DNA of 51,262 bases from an uncultured Schlesneria sp. (GCA_903840265.1 CAIMFH010000040.1:1-51262), one strand, 5' to 3'; positions 17,756-28,277 are shown, counted from the first letter of the stretch. Numbers and translations: made by a program. The notes: generated by a model from the sequence alone, not told the origin.

Positions 17756-18066
17756 ATTCAATGATCCTCCTGAAACCTAAGCGGAACGATTCACAATTCG
17801 TTCCAATGGACGTTGAATGGCGGAGTACACGTCCTGAACTCGCGCCACAAGAAGTTGCAAGATTGTAGCGACAGCGTCCAGCGGTGTCGCCATCACAGCA
17901 CTGTTCTTCGGTCTCCGTGACGGTGTTAATGATGGGTGATCATCCCGGTCTCGAAGAGATCCGTCATGACGGGATACTGAACTTCAGGGGTTGGCATTGT
18001 GGCAGATTCGCAAGCGATCCTTTATTCTCTCGCCTCACAACCAATGCCGTTGCAAGGACTTGTTGG
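17756..18066. promoter_or_regulatory. ahcY-metF divergent regulatory region
   Basis: About 310 bases between the divergent ahcY and metF starts. On the ahcY side GGAACGA (17783-17789) and TCGTTCC (17798-17804) form a perfect 7-bp inverted repeat with an 8-base spacer, 27 bases before the ATG. On the metF side GGGTGATCATCCC is a short palindrome at about 17934-17946. The conserved core of the SAH riboswitch (GAGGAGCGCUGCG-like) and recognisable SAM or cobalamin riboswitch cores were looked for and not seen on either strand. Role of the repeats as operators is inferred. Confidence 0.4.
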
Positions 18067-18945
18067 ATGCGTATTCGAGATTTTTACGCCGGGAAGCGTT
18101 TCGGCCTGTCGATTGAAATCTTTCCTCCGAAGACGCCGGAGGGGGATGAGTCTCTGCGTCAGACGCTGCGCGAACTCGCCCCCTTTGGGCCTGCTTTCGT
18201 CTCCTGTACCTATGGTGCCGGTGGATCGACCAGCAAACGGACAGTGGAGTGGTGTCAGGAGATCCAATCTGGCACCGGTCTGCCAGCGACCGCTCACTTC
18301 ACATGCGTCGGCAGCACGCGGGCAGAACTTATTGAGTGGCTGAAGTTTGCATCAAATGCGGGCGTCCGGAATATTATGGCACTTCGCGGTGATGCACCGG
18401 CGGGGCAAGCCGAGTTCAAGCCGGTCGACGGTGGATTGATGTATGCCAACGAGTTAGTCGCTCTCATCCGAGAGCATTTTCCCGAGATGGGCATCGGAGT
18501 GGCTGGCTATCCGGAAAAGCATCCGGGTGCCGCCAGCTTTGAGGTTGATTTCCAGAACCTCGTTCGCAAGATCAAGACGGGCGCGGATGCAGTTTACACC
18601 CAACTATTCTTCAAGAACGCGAACTTTTTCCGCTTCCGTGATCTCCTTGCCAGAGAACGATTGGGCGTTCCCGTGATCCCCGGAATTATGCCCATCACTG
18701 AGTTTGCCCGGATCCAGCGGATCACCGCCATGTGCGGCGCTGTGATTCCGACATCTCTGGCGGCTCGTCTGGAAGCGGTTAAGGACGACAAGAATGCGCA
18801 ATATGAAATTGGCGTTGAGTATGCGACGGCCCAGTGCCGCGAACTGATCGACGAAGGCGTTCCGGGCCTGCATCTGTACTGCCTGAACAAAAGCCACGCC
18901 TGCACTCGAATCATCGAAGCTCTCGGCCTGGGCACCAGTGGTTAG
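18067..18945 (+). CDS. metF: Methylenetetrahydrofolate reductase
   Basis: A 292-residue TIM-barrel FAD enzyme that reduces 5,10-methylene-THF to 5-methyl-THF for methionine synthesis. Signatures: LSIEIFPPKTPEGDE with the catalytic Glu near residue 16, FVSCTYGAGGST, ATAHFTCVG, NIMALRGDAP, GVAGYPEKHP, GADAVYTQLFF and VIPGIMPI. Length is typical. The frame is open well upstream, but ATG 18067 has AAGGA 8 bases before it and begins the family homology. The product feeds MetH, encoded 150 bases downstream in the same direction. Confidence 0.96.
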   Translation: MRIRDFYAGKRFGLSIEIFPPKTPEGDESLRQTLRELAPFGPAFVSCTYGAGGSTSKRTVEWCQEIQSGTGLPATAHFTCVGSTRAELIEWLKFASNAGVRNIMALRGDAPAGQAEFKPVDGGLMYANELVALIREHFPEMGIGVAGYPEKHPGAASFEVDFQNLVRKIKTGADAVYTQLFFKNANFFRFRDLLARERLGVPVIPGIMPITEFARIQRITAMCGAVIPTSLAARLEAVKDDKNAQYEIGVEYATAQCRELIDEGVPGLHLYCLNKSHACTRIIEALGLGTSG

Positions 18946-19094
18946 CGACCTGATCCTGCTGGCTTTCGACAAGCCAAAGCTAACTCGCGGCATGATCGCA
19001 TCCCAAAGTGCGGTCGATCTTGCCCTTTCAGGTATTCCCATAATACTGATGGCAACTCCTTTCGTTCATTCCCTTAACCGCTGACAACTTCGCT

Positions 19095-22000
19095 ATGCCA
19101 ACTCGTCCTGAAGGCTACTTCGAACAACTCCTCTCCGAGCGCATCCTGGTCCTGGATGGGGCGATGGGGACGATGATTCATCGCTATGAGCCGACTGAGG
19201 CTGACTATCGCGGTGATCGCTTTCTAAAGCATTCGATTGATCTGAAGAATGCCAGCGATGTGCTGGTTTTGACGCAGCCGAAAATGATTGCCGAGATTCA
19301 CCGTCAGTACCTGGCGGCTGGCGCGGACATCATCGAAACCAACTCCTTCGGTGCGCAGCCAATTACATTGGAAGAATTCGGCCTGGCTCATCTGACTCGT
19401 GAGATGAACTTCGAGGCCGCCAAGCTGGCGCGAGGTGTCTGTGATGAGTTTGCGACGATCACTCCCAACAAGCCACGCTTTGTCGCAGGGAGTATCGGCC
19501 CTACGAAAAAGATGCTGTCGTTTAATGCCGACAAACCGGGATTTCGGCCCGTCACATTCGATGAAATGGTGGCATCGTATGCCGAGCAAATCCGCGGGTT
19601 GATTGAAGGGGGAATCGATCTGCTGCTGCCGGAAACGTCATTCGACACGCTCAACATGAAAGCGTCTCTGTTCGCCATCGAGGACGTCTTTGCCGAGTTG
19701 GGTGTCAGATTGCCCGTGATGGTTTCCGGTACGATCTTTACCGGTGGCCGCACTCTGACCGCTCAGTCTGTCGAAGCATTCTGGACATCGGTATCGCATG
19801 CCCCAATGCTGACGATCGGCCTGAACTGTGCGCTCGGCCCGAAGCAGATGAGACCCTATATGGAGGCGCTGGCGAACCTGGCGCCGAAATATATCAGTTG
19901 CTATCCGAATGCCGGCATGCCCGACGGATTCGGCGGGTTCGACTCGAATCCAGCAGAAGTCTCCGCGAATCTGCGAGACTTCGCGCTGAATGGTTGGGTC
20001 AACATCGTCGGTGGGTGCTGCGGTACCAATCCCGATTTCATCAAGTCCATCGCGGAAGCGGTGGATGGGGTCGCACCACGTCGTATCCCTGATATTCATC
20101 GAGTGACAGCCTACTGTGGCAAAGAACGATTCGAGCTGACATCCAACTCGAATTTCATGATGATCGGTGAACGAACCAACGTCACCGGATCACGTAAATT
20201 CGCGAGGCTGATCAAAGACGAGAAGTACGACGAAGCCATTGCGATCGCCGGCCAACAGGTCGAAGGCGGCGCGAACATGGTCGACGTCAACATGGACGAA
20301 GGGCTACTCGACAGCCAGAAAGAGATGACGCAGTTCGTCAATCTGATCTCAGACGATCCAGACGTCAATAAAGTCCCGGTGATGGTCGACAGTTCGAAGT
20401 TCGATGTCATTGAGGCCGGGCTAAAGTGCTTGGACGGCAAAGGGGTCGTCAATTCAATCAGCTTGAAGGAAGGTGAAGCGAAGTTCCTGGAACAAGCTCG
20501 TCGAATTCGTCGCTATGGAGCGGCCATGGTCGTGATGGCCTTCGATGAAGTCGGGCAGGCAACCTCCTGTGACGAGAAGGTCCGAATCTGCAAACGTGCG
20601 TACGATCTGCTGACGCAGCAGGCAGGCGTGCCTCCTGAAGACATCATCTTTGATGCCAATATTTTGACCGTTGGCACGGGGATGGAAGAGCACGCCAACT
20701 ACGCCGTTGAATTCATCGAGGCGCTACGTCGGATCAAGCAGGAATGCCCCTACGCGCGAACGTCGGGTGGAGTCAGTAACGTTTCGTTTTCGTTCCGCGG
20801 CAACGACGTCGTCCGCGAAGCGATGAATGCCGCGTTCCTGTATCACGCCATCAAGGCTGGCTTGGACATGGGGATCGTGAACGCAGGCCAACTGGCCGTT
20901 TACGAGGATGTCGACAAGGAACTAATGGGGTATATCGAAGACGTCCTCCTCAATCGCCACCCCGAGGCCACTGAGCGACTTATTGCATTCTCGGAGAAGT
21001 TTAAGGGAGTCAAAGAAGATACGGGACCGGCGGGGGTCGAGGAATGGCGTTTAGGCACCATTGAAGATCGATTGAAGCATGCTTTGCTGAGGGGAATTAC
21101 CGACTTTATCGACGTTGATACAGAAGAAGCCCGCGTGAAGTACGGCAAGCCACTGGAGGTGATCCAGGGGCCGTTGATGGACGGGATGACCGTTGTCGGT
21201 CAACTCTTCGGTGAAGGAAAGATGTTCCTGCCGCAAGTGGTGAAGAGCGCACGCGTCATGAAGAAGGCGGTCGCCTATCTTGAACCATTCATGGAGGCCG
21301 AGAAAGCGAAGGCCGCAGCGGAGGCTCCACCGACTGCAGAACTCAAGGAAGTTGCTGTCGGCCGATCGTCCCGTGGGAAAATTGTCATCGCCACTGTAAA
21401 AGGAGATGTCCATGACATCGGGAAGAACATCGTCGGCGTCGTTCTGCGTTGCAATAACTTTGACGTGATCGACCTGGGAGTGATGGTCGGCTGCGATAAG
21501 ATCCTGGAAGCGGCGAAGGCCGAAGGCGCGGACATTATCGGCCTGAGCGGACTGATCACGCCCTCGCTCGATGAAATGGCTCACGTTGCCAAAGAAATGC
21601 AACGCCAGGGTTTCACTGTCCCGCTGTTGATCGGTGGAGCGACAACTTCCGCAAAACACACGGCCGTTAAGATCGCGCCACACTTCGATCAACCAGTGGT
21701 TCATGTGGTCGATGCGTCACTCTCAGTTCCAGCCGTGGAGAGTCTGCTCGACCCCACTCGAAAAGCAGATTACGTCACGAAAGTTCGCTCGATACAACAG
21801 CGCGATCGCTCGAATTACGAAGCGATGCAGTCGGCGCGAAAACTGGTTCCGTATGCCGATGCTTTGCAGAGACGTTATGCCACCGACTGGTCCAGCGTGC
21901 GCATCGACACGCCTGAGTTCCTGGGTACGCGTGTGCTGAATGACGTTCCGCTGGCGGAACTTGTCCCCTACATCGACTGGTCCCCATTCTTTCAGACGTG

Positions 22001-22832
22001 GGAGTTGCGAGGCAAATACCCCAAGATCTTCGAAGACCCGGTGGTGGGTGACCAGGCTCAAAAGGTCTTCGACGATGCGCAGAACCTATTGAAGCGGATC
22101 GTCGATGAAAAACTGCTGACAGCACGCGGCGTCTACGGGTTCTGGCAAGCCGCGTCGCAGGGGGACGACATCGTCGTCACTGTTCCAGGAACGACGCCTG
22201 AGGCCACCTCATCGACGGTCCGATTCCCGATGCTTCGCCAGCAATGGGAACGTCCTGGACAAAGCGATTTCCGATCATTGGCTGACTACATTGCTCCGAT
22301 CGAATCGGGCCGTACGGATTATCTGGGCGCATTCGCGGTCACGACGGGAATCGGTTGCGATGAACTCGCCGATAAATTCCAGAACGAATTGCATGACGAC
22401 TATCTTTCGATCATGACCAAGGCCTTGGCAGACCGTTTGGCCGAAGCCTTTGCGGAGTACCTGCATCGACAGGCGCGACTCGATTGGGGCTACGGCCGTG
22501 ACGAAGGCCTGTCGATGAACGAACTGATTTCCGAGAAATATCGCGGCATTCGCCCCGCCTATGGCTATCCCGCCTGCCCCGACCATACCGAGAAGCCAAA
22601 GCTCTTCGAGTTGCTCGATGCAGAGGCCCAAACAAGTATTCTTTTAACCGAAAGCTATGCGATGCATCCTGCATCCAGCGTCAGCGGTTTATACTTTGCG
22701 CATCCGGAGGCAAGATATTTCAGCGTCGACAAAATCACCCGCGACCAAGTCGAAGACTACGCACGGCGGAAAGACATGCCGCGGGCCGAAATAGAACGTT
22801 GGCTGTCGCCTAATTTGGGGTACGATTCTTAG
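19095..22832 (+). CDS. metH: Cobalamin-dependent methionine synthase
   Basis: A full-length four-module enzyme of 1245 residues. Residues 10-330: homocysteine-binding domain starting [12 protein letters not shown], with zinc ligands in GLNCALGP (about 245) and GGCCGTNP (about 308-309). Residues 345-630: pterin-binding barrel starting [16 protein letters not shown]. Residues 660-900: cap and B12 domain with the cobalt-coordinating motif DVHDIGKN (His about 773) and [13 protein letters not shown]. Residues 930-1245: AdoMet activation domain with [12 protein letters not shown]. It transfers the methyl of 5-methyl-THF through methylcobalamin to homocysteine. All key residues are present. No strong ribosome binding site precedes ATG 19095. 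Confidence 0.97.
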   Translation: MPTRPEGYFEQLLSERILVLDGAMGTMIHRYEPTEADYRGDRFLKHSIDLKNASDVLVLTQPKMIAEIHRQYLAAGADIIETNSFGAQPITLEEFGLAHLTREMNFEAAKLARGVCDEFATITPNKPRFVAGSIGPTKKMLSFNADKPGFRPVTFDEMVASYAEQIRGLIEGGIDLLLPETSFDTLNMKASLFAIEDVFAELGVRLPVMVSGTIFTGGRTLTAQSVEAFWTSVSHAPMLTIGLNCALGPKQMRPYMEALANLAPKYISCYPNAGMPDGFGGFDSNPAEVSANLRDFALNGWVNIVGGCCGTNPDFIKSIAEAVDGVAPRRIPDIHRVTAYCGKERFELTSNSNFMMIGERTNVTGSRKFARLIKDEKYDEAIAIAGQQVEGGANMVDVNMDEGLLDSQKEMTQFVNLISDDPDVNKVPVMVDSSKFDVIEAGLKCLDGKGVVNSISLKEGEAKFLEQARRIRRYGAAMVVMAFDEVGQATSCDEKVRICKRAYDLLTQQAGVPPEDIIFDANILTVGTGMEEHANYAVEFIEALRRIKQECPYARTSGGVSNVSFSFRGNDVVREAMNAAFLYHAIKAGLDMGIVNAGQLAVYEDVDKELMGYIEDVLLNRHPEATERLIAFSEKFKGVKEDTGPAGVEEWRLGTIEDRLKHALLRGITDFIDVDTEEARVKYGKPLEVIQGPLMDGMTVVGQLFGEGKMFLPQVVKSARVMKKAVAYLEPFMEAEKAKAAAEAPPTAELKEVAVGRSSRGKIVIATVKGDVHDIGKNIVGVVLRCNNFDVIDLGVMVGCDKILEAAKAEGADIIGLSGLITPSLDEMAHVAKEMQRQGFTVPLLIGGATTSAKHTAVKIAPHFDQPVVHVVDASLSVPAVESLLDPTRKADYVTKVRSIQQRDRSNYEAMQSARKLVPYADALQRRYATDWSSVRIDTPEFLGTRVLNDVPLAELVPYIDWSPFFQTWELRGKYPKIFEDPVVGDQAQKVFDDAQNLLKRIVDEKLLTARGVYGFWQAASQGDDIVVTVPGTTPEATSSTVRFPMLRQQWERPGQSDFRSLADYIAPIESGRTDYLGAFAVTTGIGCDELADKFQNELHDDYLSIMTKALADRLAEAFAEYLHRQARLDWGYGRDEGLSMNELISEKYRGIRPAYGYPACPDHTEKPKLFELLDAEAQTSILLTESYAMHPASSVSGLYFAHPEARYFSVDKITRDQVEDYARRKDMPRAEIERWLSPNLGYDS

Positions 22833-23028
22833 CACTGATTGGCGGCGAAGACGAGCTCCATAACTGTCTCGACGAGATCGAATTCGGCAAATAAGCGTGT
22901 CAGAGGATAAGGTCTTGAGCATTGCGTCGGCAGCAGCGATTCGCGAGACTTTCATGGAATGCATCGGGCCGAGAGGTCCGACTGACCTATTGTAAAGTAA
23001 AATCACGACTCTCTAAGGAAATGAAGCG

Positions 23029-23628
23029 ATGGAGCGATTTACACTGGCGGCACTGATCTCCGGCGGATTACTTCTCGGCGGCATCGGATGCTCGGACGGC
23101 AAATCGGACTACAAGAAGACCGGTGACCTCAAGAAAGCTCCAGCGGTCCATGACGAACACGATCATGGAGCCAAGGGTCCGCACGGCGGTAGCATCGTTG
23201 AACTTGGAGACGAAGAGTATCACGCGGAAGTGGTCGTCGATGCCGACGCTCACACCTTGCGAGTCTTCGTCTTAGGCAAAGACGCCAAGACCGCGTCGCC
23301 AATCGCAGCCAAAGAAGTTCTGATCACGCCCGAAGAAAAGAAGGCGCTCACCCTGAAGGCCGTGCCTCTCGAAGGCGAAGGCGAAGAAAAGTCGTCTCGC
23401 TTCGAACTCGTCGATGAAGCTGCGGTGCATTCCCTCCTGGATGCCGGGATGATTCACGGGAATCTGAACGTCAAGATTGGCGACAAGCCTTATTCGGGGC
23501 ACATTGACTATCATCTGGATGGCGTTCATCACGAGCACAAAGATGAAAAGCCGGTTGATGCTCCCGTGAAAGTTGAAGAAGGCAAGACAGACAAACCAAC
23601 CGATGGCGCGATCGTCGATCCCAAATAA
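23029..23628 (+). CDS. His-rich lipoprotein, possible metal-binding protein
   Basis: A 199-residue lipoprotein. The leader MERFTLAALISGGLLLGGIGC ends in lipobox GGIGC. Soon after is a His/Asp cluster (HDEHDHGAKGPHGG, residues about 42-55). The middle VELGDEEYHAEVVVDADAHTLRVFVLG forms a beta-domain. The C-terminal tail again carries His and Lys/Asp clusters (DGVHHEHKDEK). GPHGG followed by a VELGD..YHAEV beta-strand also appears, from general knowledge, at the N-terminus of some planctomycete heavy-metal efflux adaptors, so divalent metal binding is a reasonable guess. AAGGA lies 9 bases before the ATG. It is convergent with the cbiX-like gene. Confidence 0.85.
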   Translation: MERFTLAALISGGLLLGGIGCSDGKSDYKKTGDLKKAPAVHDEHDHGAKGPHGGSIVELGDEEYHAEVVVDADAHTLRVFVLGKDAKTASPIAAKEVLITPEEKKALTLKAVPLEGEGEEKSSRFELVDEAAVHSLLDAGMIHGNLNVKIGDKPYSGHIDYHLDGVHHEHKDEKPVDAPVKVEEGKTDKPTDGAIVDPK

Positions 23629-23656
23629 GTTGACGTCACGAAGCCAAGTTTCATTC

Positions 23657-23685
23657 GTAGCCCCGCATTGCGGGGCTACTTTCGT
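23657..23685. terminator. Shared convergent intrinsic terminator
   Basis: A perfect 10-bp stem (GTAGCCCCGC at 23657-23666, GCGGGGCTAC at 23670-23679) with a 3-base loop, followed on the plus strand by TTTCGTTCT. It lies 28 bases past the lipoprotein stop codon and overlaps the last codons of the convergent cbiX-like gene. Confidence 0.8.
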
Positions 23686-24056
23686 TCTGTCAGTCGATCA
23701 AGCACGATATCGGCCATCAGCGGATGCAGGCCCAAGTGAGGGCACAGGACAAACTCGACCTGCGGAAACTGGGCGGCCAGATCACTTCGCATGGCCTGCA
23801 GATCATTCACAACATGCACGCCGGCTGACAGGAAATAGGGCATCATCAGCACCAGACGGGCCCCGCGATCAACGCACTTCCGTCCCCCTTGGGGAATCGA
23901 AGGCTCGGCCAACTCCAGATAAGAAACCTCGACGATCTGGTAGTGACCTCGATCAGAGACCAGATTCGCCAGCTGAACTAGATCATCGTTCGCTTCCGCA
24001 CGGCGGCTTCCGTGCGCAATCAACAGGACAGCGGTATTTGGGTCAGGGTGGGACAT
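23676..24056 (-). CDS. Small CbiX/SirB-type chelatase (sirohydrochlorin cobalt- or ferro-chelatase)
   Basis: A 126-residue protein of the short class II chelatase type (CbiX-S/SirB size). Signatures: LLIAHGSRRAEAN with the metal-binding His at the N-terminus, EVSYLELAEPSIPQG, and VLMMPYFLSAGVHVVNDL with the second His. These enzymes insert cobalt or iron into sirohydrochlorin on the way to cobalamin or siroheme. ATG 24056 gives the family length; the longer frame to 24221 would add a basic non-homologous tail. It lies 1.2 kb from the B12-dependent metH and next to a His-rich lipoprotein. Cobalt versus iron cannot be decided from the sequence. Confidence 0.87.
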   Translation of the reverse strand: MSHPDPNTAVLLIAHGSRRAEANDDLVQLANLVSDRGHYQIVEVSYLELAEPSIPQGGRKCVDRGARLVLMMPYFLSAGVHVVNDLQAMRSDLAAQFPQVEFVLCPHLGLHPLMADIVLDRLTERK

Positions 24057-24273
24057 GGTAAGCGGCACACAGGATTTTTTGGAGCGTCGGTGGATTTCAG
24101 CAATAGCATAACAAGTAGAGGAGCGTGATCGATCGTGAGTCGGGCAAATGTCCGCGCTCAGCACAACTCGTCTGGCCGGATTCTGGCGACTCAGTTGTCT
24201 GGTCTCAATACGGAAGGCCATAATCGTTGAAGTTCCGTTTCGCGATCTGGTGGCATCAAACGAGCGATGGCCG

Positions 24274-26304
24274 ATGCAGTCTATCGTGACAAAGTTTGGA
24301 CTGCCGCTGCTTGCCCGCGAGTTAACTCAACTTGCCGCTCGGCCGCGAACATTCGTCTTGCGGACTTTGTATGCCGTAACGCTCTATGCGGCAGCCCTTT
24401 GGTTTTATTCAAAGTGGACCGGCCAATTTCGACCGGATTCCTTTGAGGTCTTGGGGCAAGGAAAATCACTCTTCGAGCAATTGGTGAATTGGCAATTCTG
24501 GGGACTTTACCTCTTTCTGCCAGTCATGACATGCGGGGCCATCTCCGTTGAGAAGGAGCGCATGACCCTACCTTTGCTCAAGCTGACCAAGCTGGGCGGG
24601 TGGACGATCCTGCTTGAAAAGTTAGGTAGTCGGTTGGCGGCCATCGGATCGTTCTTACTTTTGTCGTTGCCCCTGGAAGCGATGGCCTATGGACTTGGTG
24701 GCGTTGAGCTCACTGATGTTTTGAAATCGGTCTATGTCTTGACGATCACAGCATTTCAAATTGGATGCTTTGCATTGTTATGTTCGGCATGGTTCAGAAC
24801 GACCGTCGGTGCCACGCTGGGAGCCTACTTAGCGGGGGCGGCGACTTTCCTGCTGGTTCCATGGGTATGGCAATTGGTTTGCGTGTCGATTGTGCGATTC
24901 GGCGTACTCGATTTTGCGATGGCGAGTCCCGACGAATCTGATCGATACCAACTCGCTTTCTCCATCCGGCACGTGTTGACTTTGTATCCTCTGTCGGGCC
25001 CCGGCCTGCTAAGTCGCTTTGTGCTGGATGACTCTTTTGACGCCAATGCCATCGACCCAATGGTGATCGAATTCTCCGATTCGGATGAGTTGGATGCAGG
25101 ACTCGCCGCTCCTTTTAACACCTTTCGGCTTTCGGCTGACATCGGGGACGCGACGTTTGAGAATACGGTCGGTGCCTCCATTCCCTTGCTGTTGTCTGGA
25201 TGGATCTGTTTGGCGCTGGCACGAGTTTTCTTGTGGCGGCGATTGGGGACCGAATCGTGGTCTCGGGCACGATCGATATCCAAACGGCTGGATCAATTGT
25301 TCTCGTCGCTCGATCGGCTGCTCCCTTTCGGTGGACGAAGCCGTTCACTCGATTTGCCGATTGATCGTCCGGTCGCCTGGCATGAAAGGCGGCTGCGGTT
25401 GGTCAACCAACCCCGACATGTGTGGCGAATGATTTTGTTAGTCGAGTGCCCGCTGATCGGATTACTGACTTGGCAGGCGATCTCGACGAATTCTCATTTT
25501 GATGGACTGGTCACGATGGTGTGGAAAGGACTTTGGTTTCTGGCAGTGTTAGTCGTGGCGATGGTATCGACCAGCCTGGCGCCAAATGATCGCGTCAGAC
25601 AAACTTTGGATGTTCTACTAGCAACGCCAATCACCTCGGCGGAAATCGTTTCGCAGAAGATGGCGGGGCTGTATCGCCTGATCGCAATCGTGTCAGTTCC
25701 ACTCATGACCGTGCTGGCGTTTCAGACAACGCAATTCGGCGACAATCTCGTGATGCTGTTGGTCAAACGAAGCTGCGCAGTTCTCTTTTACTTGCCGCTG
25801 ATTGGCTCGCTCGGTTTCCAATTCGGCCTACGCCTGCGAAATCAGTTTCGAGCCATCATGGCGGTGGTCCTCGTTCTGGTAGCCACATGCGGTCTACCGA
25901 AGTTGCTGGATTGGATATTATCCGCGCCGTGGTTCATTGAAATGCCACAACTGCTGCTGCTCGCGATGATCGACTGGTTCGATCCCTGGTCAGTCGTCTT
26001 TGAAGACAATCAAAATACTTGGCTGCTCGACGGATTTATCAAGAGTGATGTTTTGCCCATGGAGTGGTTTCCGGTGCTGTTCCATTTTCTGATCATTGGC
26101 GGCATGCTATGGGGAATCAGACGGAATGCCTTGTTGAATTTCGGACGGCTCGTCGGGCGGTTGGAACCGGTAGCGGATCGTCATGACAAATCGAAATCCA
26201 ACCAACCAGCAACACACTTCCAATTTGAAATCGCAGATATTCACAGTGCGAATGCGGGAGACGATGACGACACCAATCGGCTGTCGCCTGCTCCTCGGGA
26301 ATAA
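24274..26304 (+). CDS. ABC-2 type permease, fused double module (ABC cluster gene 1)
   Basis: A 676-residue integral membrane protein with about twelve hydrophobic segments in two halves. Each half carries the coupling-type motif seen in this family: EKERMTLPLLKLTK near residue 93 and NDRVRQTLDVLLATPI near residue 437, each just after a transmembrane pair and before a K-anchored helix. The pattern fits two half-permeases joined in one chain. The frame is open to 24148, but ATG 24274 is preferred because the conserved LLARELTQLAARPRTF start follows. The stop is 2 bases before the next start, so translation is probably coupled. It heads a five-gene plus-strand cluster with one ATPase. Substrate unknown. 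Confidence 0.85.
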   Translation: MQSIVTKFGLPLLARELTQLAARPRTFVLRTLYAVTLYAAALWFYSKWTGQFRPDSFEVLGQGKSLFEQLVNWQFWGLYLFLPVMTCGAISVEKERMTLPLLKLTKLGGWTILLEKLGSRLAAIGSFLLLSLPLEAMAYGLGGVELTDVLKSVYVLTITAFQIGCFALLCSAWFRTTVGATLGAYLAGAATFLLVPWVWQLVCVSIVRFGVLDFAMASPDESDRYQLAFSIRHVLTLYPLSGPGLLSRFVLDDSFDANAIDPMVIEFSDSDELDAGLAAPFNTFRLSADIGDATFENTVGASIPLLLSGWICLALARVFLWRRLGTESWSRARSISKRLDQLFSSLDRLLPFGGRSRSLDLPIDRPVAWHERRLRLVNQPRHVWRMILLVECPLIGLLTWQAISTNSHFDGLVTMVWKGLWFLAVLVVAMVSTSLAPNDRVRQTLDVLLATPITSAEIVSQKMAGLYRLIAIVSVPLMTVLAFQTTQFGDNLVMLLVKRSCAVLFYLPLIGSLGFQFGLRLRNQFRAIMAVVLVLVATCGLPKLLDWILSAPWFIEMPQLLLLAMIDWFDPWSVVFEDNQNTWLLDGFIKSDVLPMEWFPVLFHFLIIGGMLWGIRRNALLNFGRLVGRLEPVADRHDKSKSNQPATHFQFEIADIHSANAGDDDDTNRLSPAPRE

Positions 26305-26306
26305 AA

Positions 26307-28277
26307 ATGAGTGATCCAATCTCCCTCTCGACCCGTTGGCGAACGACATCAGCTTCTCAATGGGGCGAATTGGAGATTCAGAAGGACGCGTCAATGGTCA
26401 GAGAAGGCCGGCAGTCATTCCGCAGCATCATTTGCTCGTCAACAAGATCCGTTGCGGCAATCGTGATTGCCTGGCAACTCATGTCCGGCCTCGCCAGCGC
26501 CATTGATATTGAGGATATGCGTTGGGGGTTTAATGGCAAGGTCGCCTTGAACCGCTTCAATATTCTCTCAGTGCTGGTTCGCAACCCGACTCCGCAGCCA
26601 TTCGACGGCGAAATGCGCCTGGTGAAGAAACTTGGCGGGGCTGCGACCGTCGATGCGAGAATTGTCGAACCAGTCAGCTTGGCACCGTTTTCGTCGAAAT
26701 GGGTTCAGTTCTATCCCTACGTCAACGGGGCCTGGGGCAACTCCGTCGGCAATGAAACGTGGTGGTTGCAGTATGGCCGCGGCGAGACTGTCGAGGTTCC
26801 TCAGCCGCGAGTCGCAAAGTACCAACGTGTCATTCTCGACGATTCTTCCGGATTGGGACCGCGAGGCGGCGTTCTCAGGCGGATGCCCGAGAATCTCTTC
26901 CCCTCGTTCATTTCAGCGACCGACGGACTGCAGGTCGTAGCACTTGATCGAGAGCCTAGGACTTGGATCCCGACCCAGAAGGAATGCTTTCTGGAGTGGA
27001 TCGACTTGGGTGGAACGGTGGTGCTGCTGCACGGTTCCAACGGCAAGTTCCCCGATTTTTCTGGTCCGCTGGCCGTATTGAATTCCCCGCTCGACGATCG
27101 TCGCTACGGAGCGGGTCGAGTGATGAAGGTGGGAATGCAGAGGGCCCAATTTAATGAAGACGAGGCTCGCCAGGCGTTCGTCAGCCTTCCCAAGAACCAC
27201 CTGCAACCCAATGAGAAGCCTGAAGATCCAATCGACTATGTCGATCCCACGGAGCAGAATCAGGCAAACCCCAATGCCTACGGAGAAGGGGCCGATCCAT
27301 TCTCGGCCAGTTCGTTCATGGGCCAGCTGAAGGAGATGACCAAGCCAGAACACAACTGGATCTTGCTCCACTTCATGTTCTGGGTCTACATCGCCATGGT
27401 CTTCCCCGGCTGTTATCTATTAGGCAAACGCTGGTCGGACTTCCGTGTTGTCTATGCCGGACTACTGGGAACGGTGGTCCTGTTCAGTTTTCTGTTTTCG
27501 ATCGTAGGACAACGAGGTTATGGCGAGGCAACCGCCGTTCATTCGGTTGCCATCGCGAAGGCGTTGCCAGACGGAGGTCTGGATGTTGCTGCGTGGTCGA
27601 ATGTGTTTGTTACCAGTGGTGCCTACTACACGATCAAACACAATGGTCGCGGGGCACTCTACTCGACATGCAACGAAAGTGAGCAGGTCAACGGTGAGAT
27701 TAACAACGGCGCGGACGGCTCTTTCCGGGTCGACATTCCACCGTTTTCTAATCGAGAGTTTGCCATCCGAATCAAACTGCCTGCCGGAAGCCCCAAGATC
27801 AAAGTAGACAGCTTTAAACTGGCCGACGCTCGTCTCGCAGAATTGGAATTGAGTATTGACGGAGTGAAGCCAGAAGAGACCCAGTTCGTCAACGCGTTGT
27901 TCGGTGACCGGTTCTACACCCTGCACTGGCAAAATGGAAAGCTGAAATTGGCTGGCGATGCTGGCGACGCAGCCTCGATGTTGAAGGTGCAAAACATGCA
28001 GAACTGGTCTCGCAATCAATATGGATACGGATACGACTATCAGCATGAAGGGCCGACGGTGAAAGATCGCTTCAACCAGATGTATACGCCGTTGCTGTCT
28101 CGCAGCTTGAACGTCGCCAGAGAGAGCGAAGCCCGACAAGTGCGACTGCCGCCCGACCTGGTGCGAATCTTCCTGTATGCCAAGATGCCCGCCGAATTCG
28201 CCGTTCAAAGCACCAGCCTCGGCGGACACAATGGAGAGGTTTTGTACTGTGTTGATGTGCCGCTACCTGCGCAGTGA
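26307..28277 (+). CDS. Membrane-anchored protein with large periplasmic domains (ABC cluster gene 2)
   Basis: A 656-residue protein. Residues 35-65 contain a hydrophobic segment that looks like a signal sequence (AAIVIAWQLMSGLASA). Residues about 65-345 are a beta-rich exterior domain (WGFNGKVALNRFNILSVLVRNPT). Two membrane helices lie around residues 350-405 (WILLHFMFWVYIAMVFPGCY and VYAGLLGTVVLFSFLFSIVG). A second exterior domain follows, with a Tyr/Gly/Asn-rich stretch (NQYGYGYDYQHEG). The start at 26307 is coupled to the previous stop; ATG 26394, with AAGGA 8 bases upstream and closer to the signal helix, is an equally good choice. Family not recognised. Its place between permease and ATPase genes suggests an accessory subunit of the transporter. 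Confidence 0.82.
   Translation: MSDPISLSTRWRTTSASQWGELEIQKDASMVREGRQSFRSIICSSTRSVAAIVIAWQLMSGLASAIDIEDMRWGFNGKVALNRFNILSVLVRNPTPQPFDGEMRLVKKLGGAATVDARIVEPVSLAPFSSKWVQFYPYVNGAWGNSVGNETWWLQYGRGETVEVPQPRVAKYQRVILDDSSGLGPRGGVLRRMPENLFPSFISATDGLQVVALDREPRTWIPTQKECFLEWIDLGGTVVLLHGSNGKFPDFSGPLAVLNSPLDDRRYGAGRVMKVGMQRAQFNEDEARQAFVSLPKNHLQPNEKPEDPIDYVDPTEQNQANPNAYGEGADPFSASSFMGQLKEMTKPEHNWILLHFMFWVYIAMVFPGCYLLGKRWSDFRVVYAGLLGTVVLFSFLFSIVGQRGYGEATAVHSVAIAKALPDGGLDVAAWSNVFVTSGAYYTIKHNGRGALYSTCNESEQVNGEINNGADGSFRVDIPPFSNREFAIRIKLPAGSPKIKVDSFKLADARLAELELSIDGVKPEETQFVNALFGDRFYTLHWQNGKLKLAGDAGDAASMLKVQNMQNWSRNQYGYGYDYQHEGPTVKDRFNQMYTPLLSRSLNVARESEARQVRLPPDLVRIFLYAKMPAEFAVQSTSLGGHNGEVLYCVDVPLPAQ

Noticed and set aside
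18946-19094. Possible cobalamin or SAM riboswitch before metH
   Set aside because: Only short hairpin-like segments such as GGCTT/AAGCC are present; none of the conserved riboswitch core sequences was found.
27462-28229. 255-residue frame antisense to the ABC cluster gene 2
   Set aside because: It is the shadow of the plus-strand gene, with no independent motif or ribosome binding site.
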